Shown here: positions 57,613-64,000 of the stretch, piece after piece | How positions within the stretch are numbered: position 1 is the first letter of the stretch | Layout: each line of letters opens with the position of its first letter | Source of the DNA: Micromonospora sp. NBRC 110009 | GTDB lineage: Bacteria > Actinomycetota > Actinomycetes > Mycobacteriales > Micromonosporaceae | Direction: 5' to 3' | DNA length: 64,000 nt | Assembly (NCBI RefSeq): GCF_030518795.1 | Contig: NZ_CP130427.1 | Coordinates: forward strand, 6,882,001 to 6,946,000 | Translations under genes and position numbers: made by a program | Notes under the pieces: generated by a model | Databases searched by the model: none | Told to the model about the DNA's origin: nothing | The model's input: only the letters and a program-made list of their open reading frames with translations

Positions 57613-58110
57613 TCAGGCGAAGCCGACCCGGCGGCCGTTGATCGCGTCAAGGCCGCGGATGGCCAGGGCGGCGTCCAGGGCCGCGACGGTCGCCGCCCAG
57701 CCCTTGTCCTCCGCCGAGCCGGGCAGCCCGGCCCGGTCCCGGGCCTGCTCGATGGTCTCCACGGTGAGCACCCCGTGCGCCACCGGCTTGCCCTCGTCCA
57801 GCGCCACCCGGGTCAGCCCCTCCGTCACCGACTGGCAGACGTAGTCGAAGTGCGCGGTCGCCCCCCGGACCACCACGCCCAGGGCGACCACCACGTCGTA
57901 CCGGCGGGCCATCGCCTGGGCCACCACCGGCAGCTCGACCGAGCCGGCCACCCGGGCCACCACGGACGCCGCCCCGCACGCCTCGGCGGCGGCCACCGCC
58001 CGGTCGACCATGTGGTCGGTGAGGTCGCCGTGCCAGCGCGCCGCCACGATGCCGACGGTCAGCCCGGCGGCGTCCACCGCGGTGACACCCGGTTCCCCGA
58101 AACCCGCCAT
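57613..58110 (-). CDS. ribH: 6,7-dimethyl-8-ribityllumazine synthase
   Basis: A 165-residue lumazine synthase joining the 3,4-dihydroxy-2-butanone phosphate made by RibBA with the pyrimidine made by RibD. It carries VGIVAARWHGDLTDHMVDRAV, VARVAGSVELPVVAQAMA and the active-site GVVVRGATAHFDYVCQSVTEGL with catalytic His. Last gene of the rib operon, 2 bp after ribBA. It forms icosahedral or pentameric capsids in other bacteria. Confidence 0.96.
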   Translation of the reverse strand: MAGFGEPGVTAVDAAGLTVGIVAARWHGDLTDHMVDRAVAAAEACGAASVVARVAGSVELPVVAQAMARRYDVVVALGVVVRGATAHFDYVCQSVTEGLTRVALDEGKPVAHGVLTVETIEQARDRAGLPGSAEDKGWAATVAALDAALAIRGLDAINGRRVGFA

Positions 58111-58112
58111 GC

Positions 58113-59381
58113 CTATGCTCCGATCTCGTCGCCGGCGACCGGGCGGCCCATCGGCGCCTCGGTCACCTCGTCCAGGCCCTCCAGGAGGTGGCCCATCCGG
58201 TCTCGCTTGGTGCGCAGGTAGCGCACGTTCTCCGGGTTCGACCGGATGGGCAGCCCCTCGCGGCCGCTCACCGTGAGGCCGTACCCCTCCAGGCCGGCCC
58301 GCTTGGCCGGGTTGTTGGTCAGCAGCCGCATCGAGCGGACGCCGAGGTCGTAGAGGATCTGCGCGCCGGTGCCGTAGTCGCGGGCGTCGGCGGGCAGGCC
58401 CAGGTCGAGGTTCGCGTCCACGGTGTCCCGGCCCTGGTCCTGAAGCTGGTACGCCTGCAGCTTGTGCAGCAGGCCGATGCCGCGCCCCTCGTGCCCGCGC
58501 ACGTAGAGCACCACCCCGCGCCCCTCCCGGGCCACCCGGGCCAGGGCGGCCTGCAACTGCGGGCCGCAGTCGCAGCGCAGCGAGCCGAAGACGTCCCCGG
58601 TGAGGCACTCGGAGTGCACCCGGACCAGCACGTCCTGCCCGTCGCCGAGGTCGCCCATGACCAGCGCCACATGCTCGGCGCTGTCGAAGTCGCTGCGGTA
58701 GCCGAGCGCCCGGAACACCCCGTACGGGGTGGGCATCCGCGCCTCGGCGACCTGCTCCACCTGCTTCTCGGTCCGCCGCCGGTAGGCGATCAGGTCGGCG
58801 ATGGTGATCAGGGTCAGGCCGTGCTCGGCGCAGAACTTCTCCAGGTCGGGCACGCGCATCATGGTGCCGTCGTCGTTGACCAGCTCGCAGAGCACGCCGG
58901 CGGGGCGCAGCCCGGCCGCCCGGGTCAGGTCGACGGCCGCCTCGGTGTGCCCGGGCCGGCGCAGCACCCCGCCCTCGCGGGCGCGCAGCGGCACCACGTG
59001 CCCGGGGCGGGCCAGGTCGGTCGGGTCGGTGGTCGAGTCGGCGAGCAGCCGGATGGTGTGCGACCGGTCGGCGGCCGAGATGCCGGTGCTGATCCCCTCC
59101 CGGGCGTCCACGGTCACCGTGTAGGCGGTGCCGCGCCGGTCCTGGTTGGTGTGGTGCATGGGCGGCAGGTCCAGCCGGTCGCACTCGCTCTCGGTGAGCG
59201 GCACGCAGATGTAGCCGGAGGTGTAGCGGACCATGAACGCGACCAGCTCCGGGGTGGCCAGCTCGGCCGCGAAGATCAGATCGCCCTCGTTCTCCCGGTC
59301 CGCGTCGTCGACCACGACGACGGGCCGGCCGGCGGCGATGTCCGCCACCGCCTGCTCGATGCTGCCAAATCTGGTGCTCAT
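58113..59381 (-). CDS. ribBA: Bifunctional 3,4-dihydroxy-2-butanone-4-phosphate synthase / GTP cyclohydrolase II
   Basis: A 422-residue fusion. The N-terminal RibB domain (about 5-205) has [19 protein letters not shown] and [28 protein letters not shown]. The C-terminal RibA domain (about 210-400) has the zinc cysteines in [19 protein letters not shown] and the catalytic segment [23 protein letters not shown]. It makes both precursors of lumazine from ribulose-5-phosphate and GTP. ATGA overlap with ribM upstream. Confidence 0.96.
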   Translation of the reverse strand: MSTRFGSIEQAVADIAAGRPVVVVDDADRENEGDLIFAAELATPELVAFMVRYTSGYICVPLTESECDRLDLPPMHHTNQDRRGTAYTVTVDAREGISTGISAADRSHTIRLLADSTTDPTDLARPGHVVPLRAREGGVLRRPGHTEAAVDLTRAAGLRPAGVLCELVNDDGTMMRVPDLEKFCAEHGLTLITIADLIAYRRRTEKQVEQVAEARMPTPYGVFRALGYRSDFDSAEHVALVMGDLGDGQDVLVRVHSECLTGDVFGSLRCDCGPQLQAALARVAREGRGVVLYVRGHEGRGIGLLHKLQAYQLQDQGRDTVDANLDLGLPADARDYGTGAQILYDLGVRSMRLLTNNPAKRAGLEGYGLTVSGREGLPIRSNPENVRYLRTKRDRMGHLLEGLDEVTEAPMGRPVAGDEIGA

Positions 59382-60076
59382 GCCACTGCCTCCGAGTACG
59401 TCGGCGGAATCGGGGTGCGGGCGGGCGGGGAGGTCCGGGAGGTGCGCCACCAGGCGTACAGGCCGGCGGCGCAGAACCCGCCGTAGACCAGGTACATCGC
59501 GGCCGACGGGTAGAAGCCGCCCTGCAGCAGCAGCGGCACGCCGACCGCGTCCACCGCGATCCAGATCAGCCAGAACTCCACCCAGCCACGGGCCATGCCG
59601 TACGTGGCGAGCAGGCTGCCGACCAGGATCCAGGCGTCGGGCAGCGGGCCCCAGGAGCCGAGCGCGGCCAGCACCGGGTACGCGGCGGCGGTGCCGACCG
59701 CGGCGGCGGCGAGCAGGCCGAGCCGCTCCCGCCAGGTGGCCCAGCGCGGGGTGACGGCCGGCTGTTCCCCGCCGCCGGAGCGGCGGTTGCGCGACCAGCG
59801 CCACCAGCCGTAGACGCTGACCGCGAAGAAGAAGACCTGCCGGCCGGCCTGGCCGTAGAGGTCGTGCGCCTGCGGGGTGGCGAAGACGCCGCCGAGGAAG
59901 ACGGTGAACAGCAGCGCGTTGCCGATCATGCCGACCGGCCAGGCCCAGACCAGCCGGCGCAGCCCGAGCAGCGCGGAGGCGAGGCCGAAGACGTTGCCGA
60001 CGATCTCCCGGACCAGCACCGGCGAGCCGGCGACCTGGACCTGGGCGTCGAGCAGCCAGCCGAGCGGGCCCATCAC
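59378..60076 (-). CDS. ribM: PnuC-family riboflavin transporter
   Basis: A 232-residue membrane protein with about 6-7 helices and the PnuC pattern: [38 protein letters not shown] and [43 protein letters not shown]. PnuC proteins import nicotinamide riboside, but members inside actinobacterial rib operons (RibM) import riboflavin; the position between ribE and ribBA under an FMN riboswitch supports that. GTG start overlapping the ribE stop (GTGA); GGAGG lies 6 nt upstream, and the following ATG is an alternative. Confidence 0.88.
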   Translation of the reverse strand: MMGPLGWLLDAQVQVAGSPVLVREIVGNVFGLASALLGLRRLVWAWPVGMIGNALLFTVFLGGVFATPQAHDLYGQAGRQVFFFAVSVYGWWRWSRNRRSGGGEQPAVTPRWATWRERLGLLAAAAVGTAAAYPVLAALGSWGPLPDAWILVGSLLATYGMARGWVEFWLIWIAVDAVGVPLLLQGGFYPSAAMYLVYGGFCAAGLYAWWRTSRTSPPARTPIPPTYSEAVA

Positions 60077-60684
60077 CGCTCACCTCCCGCCGGCCGGTCG
60101 CCGAGCAGCCGCTCGACGTACTTGGCCAGCACGTCCACCTCGAGGTTGACCGGGTCGCCGACGTCCTTGGCGCCGAGGGAGGTGAGCTTCAGGGTGGTCG
60201 GGATCAGCCCGACCGTGAACCAGTCGTCGCCCACCTCGGCGACGGTCAGCGAGACGCCGTCGACGGTGATCGAGCCCTTCTCCACCACGTAGCGGGACAG
60301 CGCGGCGGGGAGCCGGAAGCGGACCGTCTCCCACTGTGCGGCCGGCTCCCGGGAGATGATCTCGCCGACCCCGTCGACGTGCCCCTGCACCAGGTGCCCG
60401 CCGAGGCGGCTGCCCAGCGCGGCGGCCCGCTCCAGGTTGACCGGGTCGCCCGGGCGCAGCGCGCCGAGCGCGGAGCGGCGCAGGGTCTCCCCCATCACGT
60501 CGGCGGTGAACACTCCGCCGTCGACGTCGACCACGGTCAGACAGACCCCGTTGACGGCGATGGAGTCGCCGTGCCGGGCGTCCGAGGTGACCAGCGGGCC
60601 GCGGATCGCGACCAGCGCGGAGTCGCCCCCGGTCTCGATGGTCCGGACGATCTCGCCCAGCTCCTCGACGATGCCGGTGAACAT
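60073..60684 (-). CDS. ribE: Riboflavin synthase, alpha subunit
   Basis: A 203-residue enzyme with two lumazine-binding repeats: [13 protein letters not shown] at the start and [13 protein letters not shown] near 97-109. Each has its paired NGVCLTV or DGVSLTV motif. It dismutates lumazine to riboflavin. The ATG follows the ribD TGA directly, so it is translationally coupled. Confidence 0.96.
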   Translation of the reverse strand: MFTGIVEELGEIVRTIETGGDSALVAIRGPLVTSDARHGDSIAVNGVCLTVVDVDGGVFTADVMGETLRRSALGALRPGDPVNLERAAALGSRLGGHLVQGHVDGVGEIISREPAAQWETVRFRLPAALSRYVVEKGSITVDGVSLTVAEVGDDWFTVGLIPTTLKLTSLGAKDVGDPVNLEVDVLAKYVERLLGDRPAGGER

Positions 60685-61746
60685 TCAGGCCTCCCTCTTC
60701 CGGGGCAGCGCGGTGATCCGCAGGTCGGGGCCGACCTGCGTAACGTCGGTGATCTCCAGGTCGATGGCGTCGGCGATGGTCGTCACGCCGGCGTCGAGCA
60801 GCGCGGTCGGGCCGGCGCCGAGCAGCTTCGGCGCGACGTACCCGACGATCTTGTCGACCAGGCCGGCGGCGAGGAACGCGCCGGCCAGCCGGGGGCCGCC
60901 CTCCAGCAGGGCCGCCCGGACGCCGCGGTGGTGCAGCTCGGCGAGCAGCGCCGGCAGGTCGACCCGGCCGTCCGGCCCGGCCCCGACCTCCGCGGCGGTG
61001 GCGACCCAGGTCCGGGCGGCGCCGTCGCGGACCCGGGCGGCGGCCGGGGTACGCCCCGAGCTGTCCACCACCACGCGCAGCGGCTGCCGGATGGCCAGGG
61101 TGCCGTCGCGCAGGTTGCGGGCGGTGAGCCGGGGGTCGTCGGCAAGCACGGTGCCCACCCCGGCGAGCACCGCGTCGACGGTGCCGCGCAGGGCGTGCAC
61201 GTCGATCCGGGCCGCCTCGGAGGTGATCCACATGCTGGTGCCGTCGGCGGCGGCGGAGCGCCCGTCGAGGGTGGCGGCGTACTTCCAGATCACGTACGGC
61301 CAGCCGCGGCGCATCGAGGTGAGCCAGGCGATGTTGCCGGCCTCGGCCTCCTCGGCGCGTACCCCCATCTCGACCTCGACCCCGGCGGCGCGCAAAGTGG
61401 CCGCGCCGCCCGAGGCGACCGGGTTGGGGTCGCCGACGGCCACCACCACCCGGGCGACGCCGGCCGCGATGAGCGCGTGGCTGCAGGGGCCGGTGCGGCC
61501 GGTGTGGTCGCAGGGCTCCAGGGTGACCACCGCGGTGCCGCCGCGCGCCCGCGTGCCGGCCTGGGCGAGGGCGACGATCTCGGCGTGCGGGCCCCCCGCG
61601 TAGGCGTGGAAACCCTCCCCGACGAGCTCGCCGGTCGGGTCGAGCAGGACGCAGCCGACCACCGGGTTGGGGCTGGTGGTGCCGAGACCGCGAGCGGCCA
61701 GCGTGATCGCGCGACGCATCGCGTCGTCGATGGAGACGCTCGCCAT
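60685..61746 (-). CDS. ribD: Bifunctional riboflavin biosynthesis deaminase/reductase
   Basis: A 353-residue fusion. The N-terminal cytidine-deaminase-like domain (about 5-145) carries PHAEIVAL and the zinc motif LEPCDHTGRTGPCSHAL. The C-terminal NADPH reductase domain (about 150-350) has VIWKYAATLDGRSAA, SEAARIDVHALRGTVDAVLAGVGTVLADDPRLT and LLEGGPRLAGAFLAAGLVDKI. First gene of the rib operon behind the FMN riboswitch. ATG 61746 with GGGGAAGG just upstream. Confidence 0.96.
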   Translation of the reverse strand: MASVSIDDAMRRAITLAARGLGTTSPNPVVGCVLLDPTGELVGEGFHAYAGGPHAEIVALAQAGTRARGGTAVVTLEPCDHTGRTGPCSHALIAAGVARVVVAVGDPNPVASGGAATLRAAGVEVEMGVRAEEAEAGNIAWLTSMRRGWPYVIWKYAATLDGRSAAADGTSMWITSEAARIDVHALRGTVDAVLAGVGTVLADDPRLTARNLRDGTLAIRQPLRVVVDSSGRTPAAARVRDGAARTWVATAAEVGAGPDGRVDLPALLAELHHRGVRAALLEGGPRLAGAFLAAGLVDKIVGYVAPKLLGAGPTALLDAGVTTIADAIDLEITDVTQVGPDLRITALPRKREA

Positions 61747-61916
61747 CGCCTTCCCCTGCCCTCTCACTCGCCGGTCGCGCGCGGGCGGGGCTGGGAGGTG
61801 GCGGCACGGATGCCGCGGACGAGCGGCGGCGGAGATCCGGGGACGGCACGGCCGACCCCGGGAAGCCCACGCGGCGGCTGAGGGTGTCAGCGGCCGGCAG
61901 GGGCCTCCCCGTCCCG

Positions 61917-62087
61917 CGCGCTGTCTCCCATCCGGACTGTCTGGGGGCGGACGAGCCGCACCCCAACCGTCGGCCCCGGATTCTCACCAGGTCCACCGTC
62001 CGGCCGAAGCCGTCCGGGTCGCGGGCTTACCACGGTCGGACCGTGGATCACCGCCGGTTCGGAATTTCACCGAGCCCCGCCAGCGCG
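61917..62087 (-). ncRNA. FMN riboswitch (RFN element)
   Basis: On the minus strand the conserved parts occur in order: GGTGAAATTCCGAACC then GGCGGT, AGCCCGCGA, GGTGAGAATCCGGGGC then GCCGACGGT, and AGTCCGGATGGGAGA. The P1 helix is a perfect CGCGCTG/CAGCGCG pair closing the element. FMN binding should reduce expression of ribD-ribE-ribM-ribBA-ribH. Whether control is by termination or by SD sequestration cannot be decided; no U-tract follows the platform, which favours translational or Rho-linked control. Confidence 0.95.
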
Positions 62088-62104
62088 TGGTGGGTACACG
62101 GGAA

Positions 62105-62134
62105 GTCTTACACGCCCGGCGGGGGGTCGTGCCA
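62105..62134 (-). promoter_or_regulatory. Candidate rib operon promoter
   Basis: TGGCAC (62129-62134) and TAAGAC (62105-62110) on the minus strand are spaced by 18 bp and lie about 18 bp before the riboswitch P1 helix, a sensible place for the transcription start. Confidence 0.45.
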
Positions 62135-62169
62135 CAGAGGCGAGCTACCTCACAGCGACGACCGGATCG

Positions 62170-63126
62170 TCACGTCACGCCCCGGCGCCGGTCGACCGCG
62201 ACGTATGACCCGGGTTGGCTCTTGGCGACCGTCTTCATCTCGGAGGCCACCGCGATCGCCTCGAGCGGGTCGGTGAAGCGCTTCCCCGGGTCGGAGAGGG
62301 AGACGCCGATGGAGAGGGTGACCAGGGCGGCCCGGCGGATGTTGCCCCGCCGGTCCTTCAGTTCGACGAAGCCGCGCTCCCGGTCGGTGGGGTCGTAGAG
62401 GGCGTCGGCGGCCTTCTCGAAGTCCACCACGGCCCGGCTGGTGAGCGGCCGGATCTGGCCGGGCGTGCAGACGATGACGAAGTCGTCGCCGCCGACGTGG
62501 CCGAGGAAGGCCGGCGGCAGCCCGAGCGAGACCACCGCCCGGTGCAGGCTGCGGGCCAGGGCGGAGATGAACTCGTCGCCGCGGACGAACCCGTATCGGT
62601 CGTTGACGCTCTTGAACCGGTCGATGTCGATGTAGCCGACCGCGTAGTCCGCGCCGTTGCGTACCCGGTCGCTGATCTCCCGGCGGATCCGGCTGTTGCC
62701 GGGCAGCCCGGTCAGCGGGGAGACCTCCCGGAACTCCTTGTTGCGGCGCAGCGTGGAGCTGACCCGGGCGATAAGCTCGGCGGTGTCGAAGGGCTTGACC
62801 AGGTAGTCGTCGGCGCCGGCGCTGAGCCCGTTGACCTTGTCCACCGTCATGCCCTTGGCGGTCAGCATGATCACCGGCAGGGCCGAGGTCATCGGGTCGG
62901 CACGCAGCCGGCGGGTCAGCTCCAGGCCGTCGATGCGGGGCATCATCAGGTCCACCACGGCCAGGTCCGGCCGCTGCCGCTCGATGACCTCCAGGGCCTC
63001 CTGGCCGTCGCCGGCGTGCAGCACCTCGAAGCCGTGCAGGCGCAGGTTGAACTCGACGAAGCGGGCGATGTCCGCGTCGTCGTCGACGACGAGGATGACG
63101 TCGGGTCGCTCGCCGGCCGGGTCCAC
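62170..63126 (-). CDS. Response regulator with GGDEF-like domain (GGDDF)
   Basis: A 318-residue PleD-like protein. The receiver domain (about 8-125) has the acidic pair D15-D16, phosphoacceptor D59 (VVDLMMPRIDG) and K111 (LVKPFD). The GGDEF-type domain (about 130-310) has SPLTGLPGNSRIRREI and DIDRFKSVNDRYGFVRGDEFI. Its active-site loop reads GGDDF (212-216) in place of GGDEF, so cyclic-di-GMP synthase activity is uncertain. No partner histidine kinase gene is seen. GTG start one base after the rpe stop, implying co-transcription. Confidence 0.9.
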   Translation of the reverse strand: MDPAGERPDVILVVDDDADIARFVEFNLRLHGFEVLHAGDGQEALEVIERQRPDLAVVDLMMPRIDGLELTRRLRADPMTSALPVIMLTAKGMTVDKVNGLSAGADDYLVKPFDTAELIARVSSTLRRNKEFREVSPLTGLPGNSRIRREISDRVRNGADYAVGYIDIDRFKSVNDRYGFVRGDEFISALARSLHRAVVSLGLPPAFLGHVGGDDFVIVCTPGQIRPLTSRAVVDFEKAADALYDPTDRERGFVELKDRRGNIRRAALVTLSIGVSLSDPGKRFTDPLEAIAVASEMKTVAKSQPGSYVAVDRRRGVT

Positions 63127-63127
63127 G

Positions 63128-63808
63128 TCAGGCCCCGGTCATCGCGCGTTCCGCCTGGCCGCGCAGCCGGCGTACCGCCTCGGCCGGGTCGTCGGCGCCG
63201 TAGACCGCGGTGCCGGCGACGAAGGCGTCGGCGCCCGCCGCGGCGGCCTGCTCGATGCTGTCCGCGGCGATCCCGCCGTCGACCTCGATGCGCAGCTCCA
63301 GGTGGCCGGCGGCGACGTGACGCCGGGCGGTGCGCACCTTGTCCAGCAGCTGCGGGATGAACCGCTGCCCGCCGAAGCCGGCCTTGATCGTCATGATCAG
63401 CAACGTGTCGAAGCTGGGCAGCAGCTCCAGGTAGGGCTCGATCGGGGTGTCCCGGTCGATGGCCAGCCCCGCCTTCGCGCCCGCCGAGCGCAGGTCCTTG
63501 GCCAGCGCCACCGGGTCGTCGCACGCCTCGGCGTGGAAGGTGACGTTGTAGGCGCCGGCGTCGGCGTAGCCGGGGGCCCAGCGCCGCGGGTCCTCGATCA
63601 TGAGGTGCACGTCGAAGGGCAGCTCGGTCGCCGCGCGCAGGCTCTGCACCACCGGGAGCCCGATGGTCAGGTTCGGCACGAAGTGGTTGTCCATGACGTC
63701 GACGTGCAACCAGTCGGCGGCGTGCTCCACGGCGCGGACCTCGTCGGCGAGGCGGGCGAAATCGGCGGCCAGGATGCTGGGCGCGATGATCGGCGGCGGT
63801 ACGGTCAC
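63128..63808 (-). CDS. rpe: Ribulose-phosphate 3-epimerase
   Basis: A 226-residue TIM-barrel enzyme of the pentose phosphate pathway interconverting ribulose- and xylulose-5-phosphate. Metal ligands appear in [34 protein letters not shown] and the C-terminal [33 protein letters not shown] 63808 has TACACT 6 nt upstream and no SD, so it looks leaderless. Its substrate also feeds RibBA in the next operon, although the two are separated by their own promoter and riboswitch. Confidence 0.95.
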   Translation of the reverse strand: MTVPPPIIAPSILAADFARLADEVRAVEHAADWLHVDVMDNHFVPNLTIGLPVVQSLRAATELPFDVHLMIEDPRRWAPGYADAGAYNVTFHAEACDDPVALAKDLRSAGAKAGLAIDRDTPIEPYLELLPSFDTLLIMTIKAGFGGQRFIPQLLDKVRTARRHVAAGHLELRIEVDGGIAADSIEQAAAAGADAFVAGTAVYGADDPAEAVRRLRGQAERAMTGA

Positions 63809-63814
63809 CGGGCC

Positions 63815-63820
63815 AGTGTA
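63815..63820 (-). promoter_or_regulatory. -10 box for leaderless rpe
   Basis: TACACT on the minus strand lies 6 nt before GTG 63808; a weak TGAACG occurs 17 bp further upstream. Confidence 0.4.
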
Positions 63821-63935
63821 CGAACGCGGCCACCGACCGTTCACGGCACGGCACCGGCGGGGACTCCCTGTGATCCAGACGTGACCGCTGGTGCAGAATT
63901 GGCCCGTCCGGAGGAGGATTCCGGAACGGGAAGCC

Positions 63936-64000
63936 ATGCTTCACTGGCCGATCGACCGAAAGACGGCGACACTCCAACAGGGACTGTCACGGTTGCCGCA
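63936..64000 (+). CDS. Possible start of a divergent gene (cut by window edge)
   Basis: An open frame from ATG 63936 runs to the window end for 21 codons (begins [12 protein letters not shown]) without a stop. GGGAAG lies 2 nt upstream and GGAGGAGG about 18 nt upstream, so the ribosome site is not ideal. Nothing in the short peptide identifies a family. It would be divergent from rpe across about 127 bp. Confidence 0.3.
   Translation, partial: MLHWPIDRKTATLQQGLSRLP

Larger units (their letters stand above)
61747..62169 (-). other. rib operon 5' leader and intergenic region
   Basis: This 423-bp stretch holds no gene. It contains, in transcript order, a promoter candidate, the FMN riboswitch aptamer, and an approximately 170-nt expression platform. 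The platform includes a GGGGAGGCCCC hairpin and further GC-rich complementary stretches before the ribD SD sequence. Confidence 0.8.

Overview
The window is high-GC actinobacterial chromosome. Codon use has a strong G/C bias at third positions, GTG starts are frequent, genes are chained by 4-bp ATGA/GTGA overlaps, and several genes look leaderless. The gene content and synteny (infC-rpmI-rplT-trmH-pheST, an argCJBDFRGH operon, and an FMN-riboswitch riboflavin operon with ribM and ribBA) suggest a Micromonosporaceae member, most likely Micromonospora or a close relative. That placement is inference from gene order and base composition. I saw no tRNA, rRNA, CRISPR array, insertion sequence or prophage.

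Region 1 (1-27171) is a large Wzx/Wzy-type exopolysaccharide locus. It encodes a priming polyprenyl-phosphate glycosylphosphotransferase, UDP-glucose dehydrogenase, RmlACBD for dTDP-rhamnose, five glycosyltransferases, a flippase, an O-antigen-ligase/polymerase-like protein and two divergent Wzz-like proteins. It also encodes a NodB-type deacetylase-like protein, a FemAB/CelD-type acyltransferase-like protein and two exported proteins. One exported protein is a 1066-residue N,N-dimethylformamidase-beta-like protein with two DUF4082 modules; the other is a parallel beta-helix protein. At the left edge lies the most unusual part: a DegT-type sugar aminotransferase (cut by the window) divergent from a three-gene operon. 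That operon encodes a thiamine-diphosphate E1 alpha, an E1 beta, and a single protein joining a lipoyl domain, a degenerate E1/E3-binding domain and a PglD/NeuD-type left-handed beta-helix sugar acyltransferase. I read this as a possible 2-oxoacid-driven, lipoyl-tethered sugar acylation machine in which the usual E2 catalytic domain is replaced by a sugar acyltransferase.

Region 2 (27168-33806) holds small stand-alone genes: a GNAT acetyltransferase, a small repeat protein, two tandem-domain universal stress proteins, an FMN reductase plus luciferase-like monooxygenase pair behind a MarR-like palindrome, a 3-methyladenine DNA glycosylase, a small HTH-like protein next to an inverted repeat, and an MmcQ/YjbR protein. 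Strong hairpins separate several convergent pairs.

Region 3 (33847-42278) is a complete arginine operon, argC-J-B-D-F-R-G-H on the minus strand, with a recognisable promoter and two ARG-box-like palindromes before argC. Region 4 (42291-47321) is an inverted duplication: two divergent two-gene cassettes, each a sterol-carrier-protein-2-like gene overlapped by a glycogen-debranching-like glycosidase gene. A near-identical inverted-repeat operator sits 58-60 nt upstream of each cassette. Region 5 (47409-53445) is the translation cluster pheT-pheS-trmH-rplT-rpmI-infC (minus strand); infC appears to start at a non-canonical ATC codon and has a structured leader.

Region 6 (53821-56404) holds hisE-hisG followed by a YdcZ-type transporter and a PH-domain protein. 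A SEC-C protein (56548-57597, plus) separates it from the riboflavin operon ribD-ribE-ribM-ribBA-ribH (57613-61746, minus), which is headed by a clear FMN riboswitch. The window ends with rpe and a response-regulator/GGDEF protein, and possibly the first codons of a divergent gene.
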